A DNA stretch of 64,000 nucleotides from Micropterix aruncella (taxonomy: Eukaryota > Arthropoda > Insecta > Lepidoptera > Micropterigidae), in assembly GCA_944548615.1 (NCBI GenBank), contig OX155952.1:37166582-37230581 (forward strand). Reading direction: 5' to 3'. The translations under genes and the position numbers were made by a program. Shown here piece by piece: positions 23,161-32,211 of the stretch. Below the pieces are notes generated by a model. The model was not told where the DNA came from, made no database searches, and was given only the letters and a program-made list of their open reading frames with translations. Every line of letters starts with the position of its first letter. The stretch's first letter is position 1.

Positions 23161-24118
23161 GGGGAGAACCGTCCAAAACCGGGTACCTAAGGGAAAATTA
23201 CGCTCCTGTACACATTAATAAATATATGTATTCATTGTAAACGTAATTTATTTGTAGTATTACTATGGCATTCAAATAACGTAAAAGAGTTCTTCTATAA
23301 CAATCATAAACAAGATTTTTTTTTGAAAATCTAAACGTCTTACATTTCCGGTTTTACCCCGTTACTTGTGTAAAATCGGGTATTGTTCCCGGTTCTACCC
23401 CACACTAATATTTATGACACAAAAAATCGATTTTTCGAAAAATCGAAAAATCTAAATTTATGACGCTATCTCGACATCCACGATATATTTTAAACGAACT
23501 TCCAAAGTACTCTGCGGCACTTTAAACTGATTAGCTGCCATTTTGTAGCCCATTTTACCGCCAGCAACTTCTAAAATGGCTTTTACCATGTTTTCCACTT
23601 CCCATAACTGTCTATTCGTTTTGCTTTGGTAATTACGAGGCATTATTGAACTAAAACAATAGAAAACTAATTGTTAAATTAGCCGGCAGGAACTACAAAA
23701 AAATCGGTCTAAAATCTGGTACTATCCGGTTTTACCCCAACAGATTTTGCCCCATCCACCCACCGCACACGAGTGATTCTTTAAAATTGTAACCGGAATA
23801 TATTTAGTCCAAGAACATGGCGTTTTCGATAGGTTAAGATACGATTTCTTCCAATATATACACAATACGTGACTTGCCTCATTCGTATTGCAGTAGTTGA
23901 CCCTTAAAACTTTCCGAAAATAACATCAAACACTGGTAAAAACTAAAAAACTTTATACTTCACACGGACGCACGCACAATGTGTCCCGCGTTTGTTGACA
24001 GACTGCTTGCAAATAACCGCCGCAGTCGCATGCTTTGGCGCGCGAATCAAATCCAAATGCGGGAATTAGATATACTACCCGGTTTTACCCAGGTACCCGG
24101 TTTTGGACGGTTCTCCGC
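23161..24118 (-). mobile_element. Pogo/Tigger-like DNA transposon, non-autonomous, keeps the DNA-binding domain
   Basis: It is flanked by TA at 23159-23160 and 24119-24120. Terminal inverted repeats of about 30 bp are nearly identical: GGGGAGAACCGTCCAAAACC then GGGTACCT on the left, complement GCGGAGAACCGTCCAAAACC on the right. The motif CCGGTTTTACCC recurs inside near 23347, 23391 (variant), 23729 and 24078, plausible transposase binding sites. The only coding piece is the minus-strand frame at 23458-23643. No DDE catalytic domain is present. Confidence 0.85.
23458..23643 (-). CDS. Psq-type helix-turn-helix N-terminus of a pogo-like transposase
   Basis: This 61-residue frame starts 'MPRNYQSKTNRQLW' and continues through 'KMGYKMAANQFKVPQSTLE', the classic CENP-B/Pipsqueak-type helix-turn-helix at the N-terminus of pogo, Tigger and jerky proteins. 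It then runs off into 'VRLKYIVDVEIAS' and a stop. The family needs a further DNA-binding part and a DDE domain, which are missing. As it stands it could at most encode a small DNA-binding peptide able to compete for the element's ends. That role is inference. Confidence 0.7.
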   Translation of the reverse strand: MPRNYQSKTNRQLWEVENMVKAILEVAGGKMGYKMAANQFKVPQSTLEVRLKYIVDVEIAS

Positions 24119-24120
24119 TA

Positions 24121-24568
24121 CCTTATTAGGATAAAAAAAAAAATGCATAGTCAGTTTAAAAAAAATAGTCAGTTATATTACAAATATAACAAATGTAAAA
24201 TGACAACAATCATAATGGCGAAATACAAATATTCAAGACAAATTTTAAATAATAATCTATCTCTGATCGAAAATGATTGAATTTAGTAATGTAAATCGTC
24301 AATAGTACAAAAAATATTGCAATAAAAATAATCTTGAAAAATTAGAATATTTAATAGTGTCAAAGTTCTTAATATAATAAATTGGGGTATTAATAAGAAT
24401 ATTCTGAACCTTTTCTTAAATTGATGTCTTTCCTATTAATGCATCTAAATAGTGTTATATTAAGGGCGTCTGCTTCGTGGGTTGTTTTATGTGAGATTGA
24501 GTCCTTTGTATACCTGTAGATGGCGACTCTTGGCTTTTTACTAATATATTAATTAAACTTGGTACCAT
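24121..24568. other. AT-rich spacer
   Basis: No gene or repeat was recognised. Confidence 0.4.
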
Positions 24569-24838
24569 CAGGCACGTATCCAGACTTCGGTTTCGGGGGG
24601 GGGGGGGGGCATTCATTGAAGCAACGTGCGCGGCACTTACCAAACTTGAATTTGTCCGTACAATAAAACGAAAATACACTGAATTTCCGGGGGTTAAATC
24701 CCAACTATCCCCCCCCCCCTCCTTGATACGTGCCTGACAAGGTTAAGTCGCAGAATTTCCTTGATTCTCATTTTTTCTCGACTGCGGAGGGGGACGCGCC
24801 CCCCGTGTCACCCCCCCCCCCCCCTGGATACGTCTTTG
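24569..24838. mobile_element. hAT-type MITE with G/C homopolymer runs
   Basis: The left end is CAGGCACGTATCCAG; the right end is CTGGATACGTCTTTG. An 8-bp flanking duplication, GGTACCAT at 24561-24568 and GGTACAAT at 24839-24846 (7/8), fits hAT integration. A second, better end GATACGTGCCTG lies inside at 24725-24736, so the element may be a composite. Long G and C runs (up to ~14) make it sequencing-prone. Confidence 0.65.
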
Positions 24839-24846
24839 GGTACAAT

Positions 24847-25469
24847 AAAATTCTTGTCATTTTGCAAATAACGTTGTCAATGTTAGGACTTAGAAATTAA
24901 AGTTGTTAGAAGTTGTAGTGTTTAGTACTTGCTGGCTGCAAGTTTTAGATTGAATGATCTTTTTGAAGATCTTCTTATATGTCTAATGTAAGAAGATATT
25001 CATGTCTAATAAAAAGCTGCCTAATATCAGGAGCCTCGGTTACTTCGTTTCATGAAAACTAACGAGACAACCATGTGCTCGTGACTCCGAGTATCAGTTT
25101 TAGTAATGTTAGAAAAACATTTAACCATTGAGTATATAGCGTATTAGTATATAGCGTATATAGCGTATAACATTGCTCAATGCTAGTGCTATAATGTTGC
25201 AGCTAGGGATTTACTAGGAATCATAGTACCAAAAGTCGATTAATCCTCTCCTATGTTAAATATGGCGGCGATCGTGTTATGGCAGTATAGATGCGCATTA
25301 AAGCTAGCGCTATAAACACGCATATACAGTATTCTACTCCGAAGTAAAATAATATATTATTACTAAACGAGTCTTTAAATCATTATTTATATTATTGCAT
25401 ATTATTTGTATTTATATAAATATGTCAATTTTTAATTTGGTATTCCGGTTTAAATACGTAATATTTATG
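24847..25469. other. AT-rich spacer
   Basis: Nothing beyond short TATAGCGTA repeats (about 25137-25170) was recognised. Confidence 0.4.
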
Positions 25470-26205
25470 TTACTTTCTCTTCGTATTATATCTGTGAAGT
25501 AATCAGCTTATATAAAAGTGCGATAGACGTCAATTATAATTGCATGTTATTATTGTTATCACTGGTTAAATTATTCGGATTATATAATCAATCTGTCCTT
25601 TATAAAAAAATATTAATTTTCAATGTTATTATAGATGGCCAAATAAATGTATTATATTAGTTTATAAATGGATTAGTTTTTCCGTAAATGCTATCAGAGC
25701 CACTTGCGTGTCGCCGTCGCATTAGAGTCGCCAAAACGAACCATAATGATGAGCAATCTAATACGATATATAATAAATGATTTAATGTTGTTTTCAATAA
25801 ATAGTCGAGTATCAAAAAATGCCGCTGCTGTTAGACTAATAGATGGAATTATTTCTCTTCGTATTATATCTCTGATGTAATCAGCTTATATAAAAATTGC
25901 GATAGATGGCACTTATAAATGAATGTTATTATTGTTATCATTGGTTAAATTATTGGGATTTTATAATCAATCTGTCGTTTAAAAAAAAAGCCATTAATTT
26001 TCGATGATATTATAGATGGCCTAATAAAGTGCTATTTGTTATGCCGGCAATGCTATCAGCGCCACCTGCATGTCGCCATCGCAGAAGGGTTGCCAAAACG
26101 TACTATGAGGTTAAGCAATCTAATACAATATATAATTAATGATATAATGTTGTTTCCAATAAATAGACGAGGATGAAAAAATGCCGCTGCCGTTAGGGTT
26201 CGTTT
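25470..26205. repeat. Diverged tandem duplication, unit about 378 bp
   Basis: The segment starting TCTCTTCGTATTATATCT near 25477 recurs near 25855. Both copies share ATCAGCTTATATAAAA, TAATCAATCTGTC, TATAGATGGCC, GCTATCAG.GCCAC, CGCCAAAACG-like and AAAAAATGCCGCTGC blocks in order. Many substitutions suggest an old duplication. No conserved reading frame was seen. Confidence 0.8.
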
Positions 26206-26608
26206 ATAAATTCTGATTCCCGCTACGGTTTTTAAATAATTGCCGTAGTTACGGCACCGCTAGCGTAGGTATTCGTCGTCAGAGTTGGAAGCAGACGGCG
26301 CGGCGCGCAAGCGCTCCTTCGTCACATCTGCGAACCACCTATCTCCTCTTACCCTATCCTGCCCAACGGACTCTATCTCTCAATACACGCGGACGTTTAC
26401 CGGCATCTGACCGACATACTTACCACTGACAGGATCTGCACCGTTCATGCGACCGAATAATTTATCGACACCGGCAGCGTAATTTACCGTTACGAGTCGA
26501 TCACTTAGTTTTATTTATGCATCCTTATTCAATCTCCTACCATGAGCGACATCTCAATAATTATATGATGATAGTGTATGTAATAGTATATGATGATATA
26601 GATTTAGG
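26206..26608. other. Mixed-composition spacer, unassigned
   Basis: It is moderately GC-rich around 26260-26340 with no supported gene or recognised repeat. Confidence 0.35.
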
Positions 26609-27281
26609 AGCTAATGGGCCCTGTTGAAGTTAGACCACTAAGACCCATGTGAAAGGGTCGGCCAATTTAAACCCACGGGTCGAAACCCAACCGGCAGCCT
26701 CCACGCAGAAGTGAGAGCCTGTGTAGGACCATGGCCTGCGTACCAGTTCCCCTAGAAATCGTTCTTCGGAAGCTCCTGAAGGGTTTGCGCACCGTGCGGC
26801 GTCAGCCAATCGATTATGCACCGACTGATAGCCGGGGAAGTCTGGAAACGGTCTTGATTCTTATAAAGCGGGAATAGTTGTTAACCTTACGGCAACTGCT
26901 CTTAAAACGACCAATCGGCTATCTGATAGCGGGTGAAAAGCCGGGCAAAGGATGCCGTGGTCCGCGATAGATTCGGTAGACACCGAATCACCCTTCTACG
27001 CAATGGAGGGGACCGCGCAAGCGACCTGGAACCCGTACCCAACCGGGAAAACGGAGAAATCTGACCGAAACTGGTAGCCAGGGGGCGAGGTGGCACCACT
27101 GGATTACCTTACTAGTGCCTTCCCGTAAGGCGTTGGTCTCTGGCGGGTTCGTGGTTTTTGCTGGACGGTAGATTTGAATCGTCCACAAAGTCTTCTACGC
27201 TCACCTCACGGGAGGTAGAACGATCATTATTGTTAAAACTTCCTGGGGTGACGGGTTCGCCCGTTGTAGTTTACAAACCAC
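26609..27281 (+). mobile_element. Family A repeat, copy A3, near full length
   Basis: It starts AGCTAATGGGCCCTGTTG and ends with the 3' hairpin series: CCTC-acgg-GAGG, AACGAT-catt-ATTGTT (wobble kept), ACGGG-TTCG-CCCGT. Another internal hairpin, GATTCGGT-agac-ACCGAATC, lies at about 26970-26989. The length is about 673 bp, with no poly(A) and no conserved frame. A possible duplication ATGATGATA occurs at 26590 and 27284, but the left one is not immediately adjacent. Confidence 0.78.
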
Positions 27282-27351
27282 AAATGATGATAGTCCTTAA
27301 CGAAAATAGATATTTTTGAAGCACCAATAAAAGTTATCCTAATAAAAACTT

Positions 27352-27660
27352 TCATCTAAAGCGGTTTTGAAAAAAATCGCCAAAAAATAATTTGTAAATT
27401 TTTATATATTTTTTTCTCGTAGGTATAGTATTTTTTATGTATTTACATAATGTTACAAATTTAGTTACATTCATTTCAAACAAAAAAACATTTCTTAAAA
27501 AAATAAGTGGTTCATAATTTAGGCGTGCACTCTGTCGTTTAAATAAGCATGGTGGCCTTGTAAATCGCATAGATGATTGAACGTCTGGCTCTGCCCTAAA
27601 TTGGTTGAAGCAATGTATTAAAAATAACAATAGTAACATTACGAGGACTTTTTTGAACAT
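27352..27660 (-). CDS. Unassigned 102-codon ORF with signal-peptide-like start
   Basis: The frame begins 'MFKKVLVMLLLLFLIHCF' and then 'NQFRAEPD', which reads like a secretory signal followed by a short, Lys/Phe-rich protein with no family resemblance. It lies in AT-rich DNA, where hydrophobic frames arise by chance. There is no evidence of splicing or expression signals, so it may be spurious. Confidence 0.2.
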   Translation of the reverse strand: MFKKVLVMLLLLFLIHCFNQFRAEPDVQSSMRFTRPPCLFKRQSARLNYEPLIFLRNVFLFEMNVTKFVTLCKYIKNTIPTRKKYIKIYKLFFGDFFQNRFR

Positions 27661-27904
27661 AAAGATACAACGATAGGGTTGTTTATATTCTGTTAAATGT
27701 ACGATGTTTAATATATTATAGTATGCCAGGTCACAAAAAGGTTATAATATTGCATGTAAATGAAAAGAAAATTAATAAATAATAATAAATACTTGTATGA
27801 TATAATAGTAATAATTATACATATTGGGAATCATATAACATATAAATAAAACTTTCTTTAATTTTCATTATAATTCAACAAGATTTATAATAACATTAAT
27901 TATA

Positions 27905-28231
27905 TCACAATATGTTATAATCTGGTCTTTCTGCTACTAATTTCCAGTAAGCTAATTGTTTGACATACTTAGCTGTTTGCAATGTATACATTTGGGTAAC
28001 GAGCTTCTTATATACATGCGGAGTAATACGCAAGTAAAGTCGCTGACCAAACGTGGTTTTCATAAATGACACCCATAGCGAATACTCTTGCTTTCTTAAA
28101 ATGCTCCTCGTATTGCAGCTCGAAAGGTACGATATTCTGGCGATAGCTTTGTTTGAATAAAAATACTTATAAAATATTGAGATTAGGTATGATTTCCGGA
28201 TAGTGATTACTATAAATTCCTCAAAAAGCAT
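27905..28231 (-). CDS. Unassigned 108-codon ORF
   Basis: I do not recognise the product. The C-terminal half ('RITPHVYKKLVTQMYTLQTA', then 'KQLAYWKLVAERPDYNIL') is well mixed in composition and looks more protein-like than its AT-rich surroundings. It could be a last exon or a transposon remnant. Confidence 0.22.
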   Translation of the reverse strand: MLFEEFIVITIRKSYLISIFYKYFYSNKAIARISYLSSCNTRSILRKQEYSLWVSFMKTTFGQRLYLRITPHVYKKLVTQMYTLQTAKYVKQLAYWKLVAERPDYNIL

Positions 28232-28693
28232 TGTATGGTTTTAGCGCAACCACTATAGCAAATGATCTCATAGGTTACTTAGATTACATTACCTTATCGA
28301 CTTATACGACTTAACTACTTTCAAAGAAGGGCGGTCAAGAACGCCTCGCAAGTGCCTGCGTTCTTTTTTAATTTGCCTGCAAGGTTTTCTAGCTAGTAAT
28401 CCCATTGCAGGTTGCAATTGACTATATTTTTTACCATTCGCTCCTACATATGGGTCCAGAAATCCTGCATGTGGGGGGGAAGGGGATAGGGAAGCACAAA
28501 AGAAACTGAGTTCTTGCGGTTTACGTTCAAGTAATTAGGAGCAGTTAGCGCATGGGAACTCATGTTTTTCTTTAGTTGCAGAAGACTTTTTGACCGACTA
28601 CGTTATAATTTATTCGACCCGCCAGAAAGCAATTCAAATTATCCGCTTGCAGTATTGCCGCCGCTCGCGGTATTGTCATGTGATCAGATTTAA
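28232..28693. other. Spacer
   Basis: No feature was recognised. Confidence 0.35.
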
Positions 28694-29164
28694 TTATATC
28701 ACTTTCACGAACATACACCGAATAAACGGGAGCGGGTCGCAACACACTCGCCCGCTCGACAGTCTCAATGAAATCATCAACCGAACAACTACTCTGTGTT
28801 TTCCCATGTCGCTATCCTCCTCAGGTGAAACAGCTATTTCCACTAGCAGCAATTGTGGTCCTCGATTCTTTACACGGACCACAATCATCGGTAAAACAGT
28901 AACGTTTGCGCCTCCTGCAAGGAGGTGATTCGGCATATCTAGATCTACGTCATTTTTAGTAGTAGTAATATAGAGATCATATCGAGCTTTCGCGTGCCAG
29001 GGCAGAATAACTATAAATATATTTGTATATACTGAAAGTGCATTGCAAATACCATAGTCACTAGTCACTGGTTGGTAATGTAATGTCACTAGCAGTATTT
29101 TACAAATACATATGTAAAATAATGCTGACCTTAGCCTGCTCCCGGCGCTCGGCGATTTCGCCAA
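28694..29164 (-). CDS. Unassigned ORF with possible exon
   Basis: The long minus-strand frame contains a sharper block from about 28924 down to 28700 ('ANVTVLPMIVVRVKNRGPQL'), preceded by a splice-acceptor-like CACCTCCTTGCAG. The plus strand is also open through the same block (28590-28928), so strand is uncertain. No family was recognised. It could be an exon or part of an unknown repeat. Confidence 0.18.
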   Translation of the reverse strand: MAKSPSAGSRLRSALFYICICKILLVTLHYQPVTSDYGICNALSVYTNIFIVILPWHAKARYDLYITTTKNDVDLDMPNHLLAGGANVTVLPMIVVRVKNRGPQLLLVEIAVSPEEDSDMGKHRVVVRLMISLRLSSGRVCCDPLPFIRCMFVKVI

Positions 29165-29340
29165 CCTTAAGATAAGCTCGTTGGTCTTCCTTTACCTAGT
29201 TAGTTTTCCTAGATTTTTCGTCAGAATTTTTAAAGATGCTTTTTAATGATTACATTTTTTTATATTATTAATTGGAGAAATCTAATACAGCCCGCGAAAT
29301 AGATACCTCATTTTTTATGCTTTTGGTAAAAAATGCATCA

Positions 29341-29589
29341 TTATTTAGAAACCAGGCTATTGGGCACGCTTTCGCACGCTGGATCATTCTGAGATGGCGG
29401 GTTCTCTAGCAGACTATCAACATCTGTCGTTTGCTCTACCGTTACCAAGCAATTAATTATAGGGCCATACTTCTCCGAAAACATTCTATCAATAAATAAA
29501 AATGCTGCTGTCCGAATATAAGAAATCTTGATGTCAACATTAATTAAACTTTGATTAACCAGACTATGGATTTTTTTTTTAAATTTCAA
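29341..29589 (-). CDS. Unassigned 82-codon ORF
   Basis: The C-terminal part ('VEQTTDVDSLLENPPSQNDP') has protein-like composition, but the N-terminal part is low complexity (Lys-rich over an A/T run). It is not recognised; it may be the end of an old transposon gene. Confidence 0.18.
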   Translation of the reverse strand: MKFKKKIHSLVNQSLINVDIKISYIRTAAFLFIDRMFSEKYGPIINCLVTVEQTTDVDSLLENPPSQNDPACESVPNSLVSK

Positions 29590-30049
29590 AAATAAAAAAC
29601 ATTATTGAACGTTTATTTTGTCGTCGGCAAAGAAATTAACGTTGATTGAATATTCAGACGCTCCAACGGAATATAATTAATGTAAAAATGTAAATTTCTA
29701 CTTTCAAATAACAGCTTCGGCGCTAGTAAGTCTCCGGAGACTGGCCGAAAGAAAGCGAGTCGTGACCCGAAAAAAAAGTTGCTAAACTTCCTCAACCAAA
29801 TTTAAAAATGTAGCCAGTTTCAAAGTTAAAATGAATAAAAGAAAACTTTACACATCTAATAACTAGCATTCCAGGGTTAGTTGAAAAATGGAAAATTATA
29901 CCCTCATCTTGATTTTCACCAATATAATGTGAACTATGTTAGAACGATTATGAACCATCATGTAATACTATACATGCACAGATCAGTAATTTGTTCACCA
30001 GACCTAAATTCAAAGCCATTACATAATACCTAACTATAAAATGACCTAC
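29590..30049. other. AT-rich spacer
   Basis: No feature was recognised. Confidence 0.35.
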
Positions 30050-31037
30050 GTATATCCAACTTCTGTCGGCGATCCATGAAGGAAACTAGGAAAGCGTATA
30101 CAACGATGAAGACGCATACACATATTCGGTCGCTTTCACACTCTTACTCAATTGACCAAAACAGTGAATACATCACTAAACATATCCTCGCAAAGCACTA
30201 CATTGAAGCCATGGATCACTAAGGGCTTACTCCCCGCATTAAGAGCAGCGTAATCAATAAAATATGAAAAGCTGCCACAGATGATGAATTAAATACACTC
30301 TGTAAGAATACATGGTCATTTGTGTACTCATAAATAAAGCTAGCTAAACAACTCTATTGAGCTAGAATTTGTGAGTCAAAAGGTGATCCTAAGCAGTTGT
30401 AGAGTATTATTAGAGAAGTCACAGACAGCATTGGCAGCAACTCCTATATTTACCGCCTAAAAGATGGAGTGTATATTATAAAGTTTCAAGAAAATCCAGA
30501 GGGACTTGTAATCTATGCCAATAATTATTCGCCAATATTGATTTTGAACCAGCTTCCGCACAAGCTGCAAATTCCGCTTTATCGTTTAATTCTGATTTTA
30601 TTGTGATATGAGATCGACAAGATTAGTATGCATCCTTCCATCTGTACGAAACGACTGAAGAGGAAGACAATAGACAGCCTTATAATAGCCCATCATCAGA
30701 CCATGATAACTTAAATTCAGATATTTTAAATGTATATATAAAGTTGGTCTTTCATATCCGATCTCACATGGCCAATTTGAGTCCAAACAAAGGTATATTT
30801 CCGAAAGAACTGAGGAGTATCTCAAAAGCAGCGATTGCACTAACGTCACTAAGTTTCTGTTCTGAGATCATTTCAACGATCGTCAAAGGGCTGGTTAAAA
30901 CGCGACTCCAAATTTTACCTAACAATTATTTCGGTTTCAGCAAAGGTACGGGCATAGCGGACGCTGTTCTGAGATAAAGGCAAGAAAGTGAGAAGTGTAT
31001 TGGCCCCTTTCTTGATCTATGCAAGGTATTTGACACT
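30050..31037 (+). pseudogene. Degenerate Jockey-type LINE (RT 5' half), resumes at 31942
   Basis: Broken frames carry the linker motif '(S)PWITKGLL' (about 30205-30230) and then RT motifs 'STIVKGLVKTRLQILPNNYF' followed by 'GFSKGTGIADAVL' (30880-30975) and 'LDLCKVFDTVP' (31010-31045). These are the standard order of a Jockey-clade ORF2. Many stops and shifts make it dead. It is interrupted at FDTVP by two family A insertions. After them, from 31942, the LINE frame goes on with 'SILF' and further degenerate codons. Confidence 0.7.
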
Positions 31038-31051
31038 GTCCCATAGAGTGG

Positions 31052-31768
31052 TGAACGGTTTCGTGCAGCTTGGGCCACAAGATACACTTTGTTCTCGGAT
31101 CGGCTCAACTCACGATTCATCTCCTATTCAGAAGCCTCCTCGAGTGGAAGGCTACCCCGGGTAAGACTCCCGTGTCTTAGACCTCATAGCTGGTGGACCG
31201 GTTTCTCCTGGCGGGATAGCACCCCGGTGCCTTGGACGATTTACGCACAGGTCGGCGAAGCCAATCGTTTGTGCCTTCTGACTAATTGCTGAAGGGGTCT
31301 GGAGACTATGGAAATACACTGTTTTCTAAGCAGCGGGGGTGGATGTTGATCTGTTGTCATGTCACTCTTAAAATGACCTTGGGAAACTCGATCCCGTGTG
31401 GCACTACGGGCCAAGAACGCCCAGGTCCGCGATAAATTCTACCTGAGTTACCGCTGTAATACAACAGGTAGAGGTCGCGTAAGCGACTTCAGACTCGTAA
31501 CCAGCCGGGAGGACGGAGGTATCCTGAAGGTTAATTCCAGACGGAGATATCCTGCAAAACTGGTAGTCAGGGGGCGAGGCTGCCCACTGTGTATATTTCT
31601 GGTTGCCTCGCCGTAAGGCGTTGGCCTCTGACGGGCAGGTGGCGGAACTTGACGGTGGGCTGTTTTGTCCTAAGTCTTCTGCGTTTGCCTGACGGGAGAC
31701 AGAACGATACATTTCGTTAAAACTTCCGGGGGCGACGGATTCGCCCGTTGCAGTTGATAGCTCTAATT
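31052..31768 (+). mobile_element. Family A repeat, copy A4
   Basis: The flanking target duplications are GTCCCATAGAGTGG at 31038-31051 and GTCCCACAGAGTGG at 31769-31782 (13/14). The body starts TGAACGGTTTCGTGCAGCTT and ends with hairpins AACGA-tacatt-TCGTT and ACGGA-TTCG-CCCGT, then TTGATAGCTCTAATT. It has no poly(A) tail. It sits inside the LINE remnant at the FDTVP position. This and A1 belong to one 5' subtype. Confidence 0.88.
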
Positions 31769-31782
31769 GTCCCACAGAGTGG

Positions 31783-31929
31783 CCTTTGACGGGCAGGTGG
31801 CCTAACTAGACAGTGGATTGTTTTTCGTTCCAAGTCTTCTGCGCTCTCCTCACGGGAGACAGGACGATCTAATATCGTTAAAACTTCCAGAAATGACGGG
31901 TTCGCCAGTTGTAATTAACAGCTCTAGTT
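31783..31929 (+). mobile_element. Family A repeat, copy A5, 5'-truncated, at the same target site as A4
   Basis: Only the last ~147 bp of the family are present, starting CCTTTGACGGGCAGGTGGC and ending ...AACAGCTCTAGTT. A third copy of the target sequence, GTCCCGTAGAGT, follows at 31930-31941. Hairpins CCTC-acgg-GAGG and ACGAT-ctaat-ATCGT are kept; the last hairpin has one mismatch (CGGG/CCAG). Confidence 0.85.
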
Positions 31930-31941
31930 GTCCCGTAGAGT

Positions 31942-32211
31942 ATTTTATTCTAAGAAGCTGGTTTAAAATGCAAAACACAATTGAATCAGAAGCCATCTGT
32001 CACATAGAGAACAGTTGGCTCATTATTTAATTAATTATTGTTGTTGTTTCAATTTTGACGAATCTAAATTATAGCTTTTATCGCGGGCCTAGTAGGCCAG
32101 CGCGGCGACCGAATGAAGAAATTTCTTAACGAAAATTAATTATTTTAAACTGATAATTACGTCTAAACGAGTACTGCTTACGATTCGAAAAAAATATATG
32201 TTAAACAAAAA
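31942..32211 (+). other. LINE continuation then AT-rich spacer
   Basis: The first ~90 bp continue the LINE interrupted at 31037 in broken frames. The rest is unassigned. Confidence 0.45.

Noticed and set aside
26609..27281. Solo LTR or rRNA-derived origin of family A
   Set aside because: The copies lack TG...CA ends and short 4-6 bp duplications, and I see no resemblance to conserved rRNA cores; 10-15 bp duplications and 5' truncation fit target-primed insertion better.
27271..27292. ATGATGATA as a target duplication for copy A3
   Set aside because: The left match is about ten bases away from the element start, and the motif is part of a local ATGATGATA-rich stretch, so it is not reliable.
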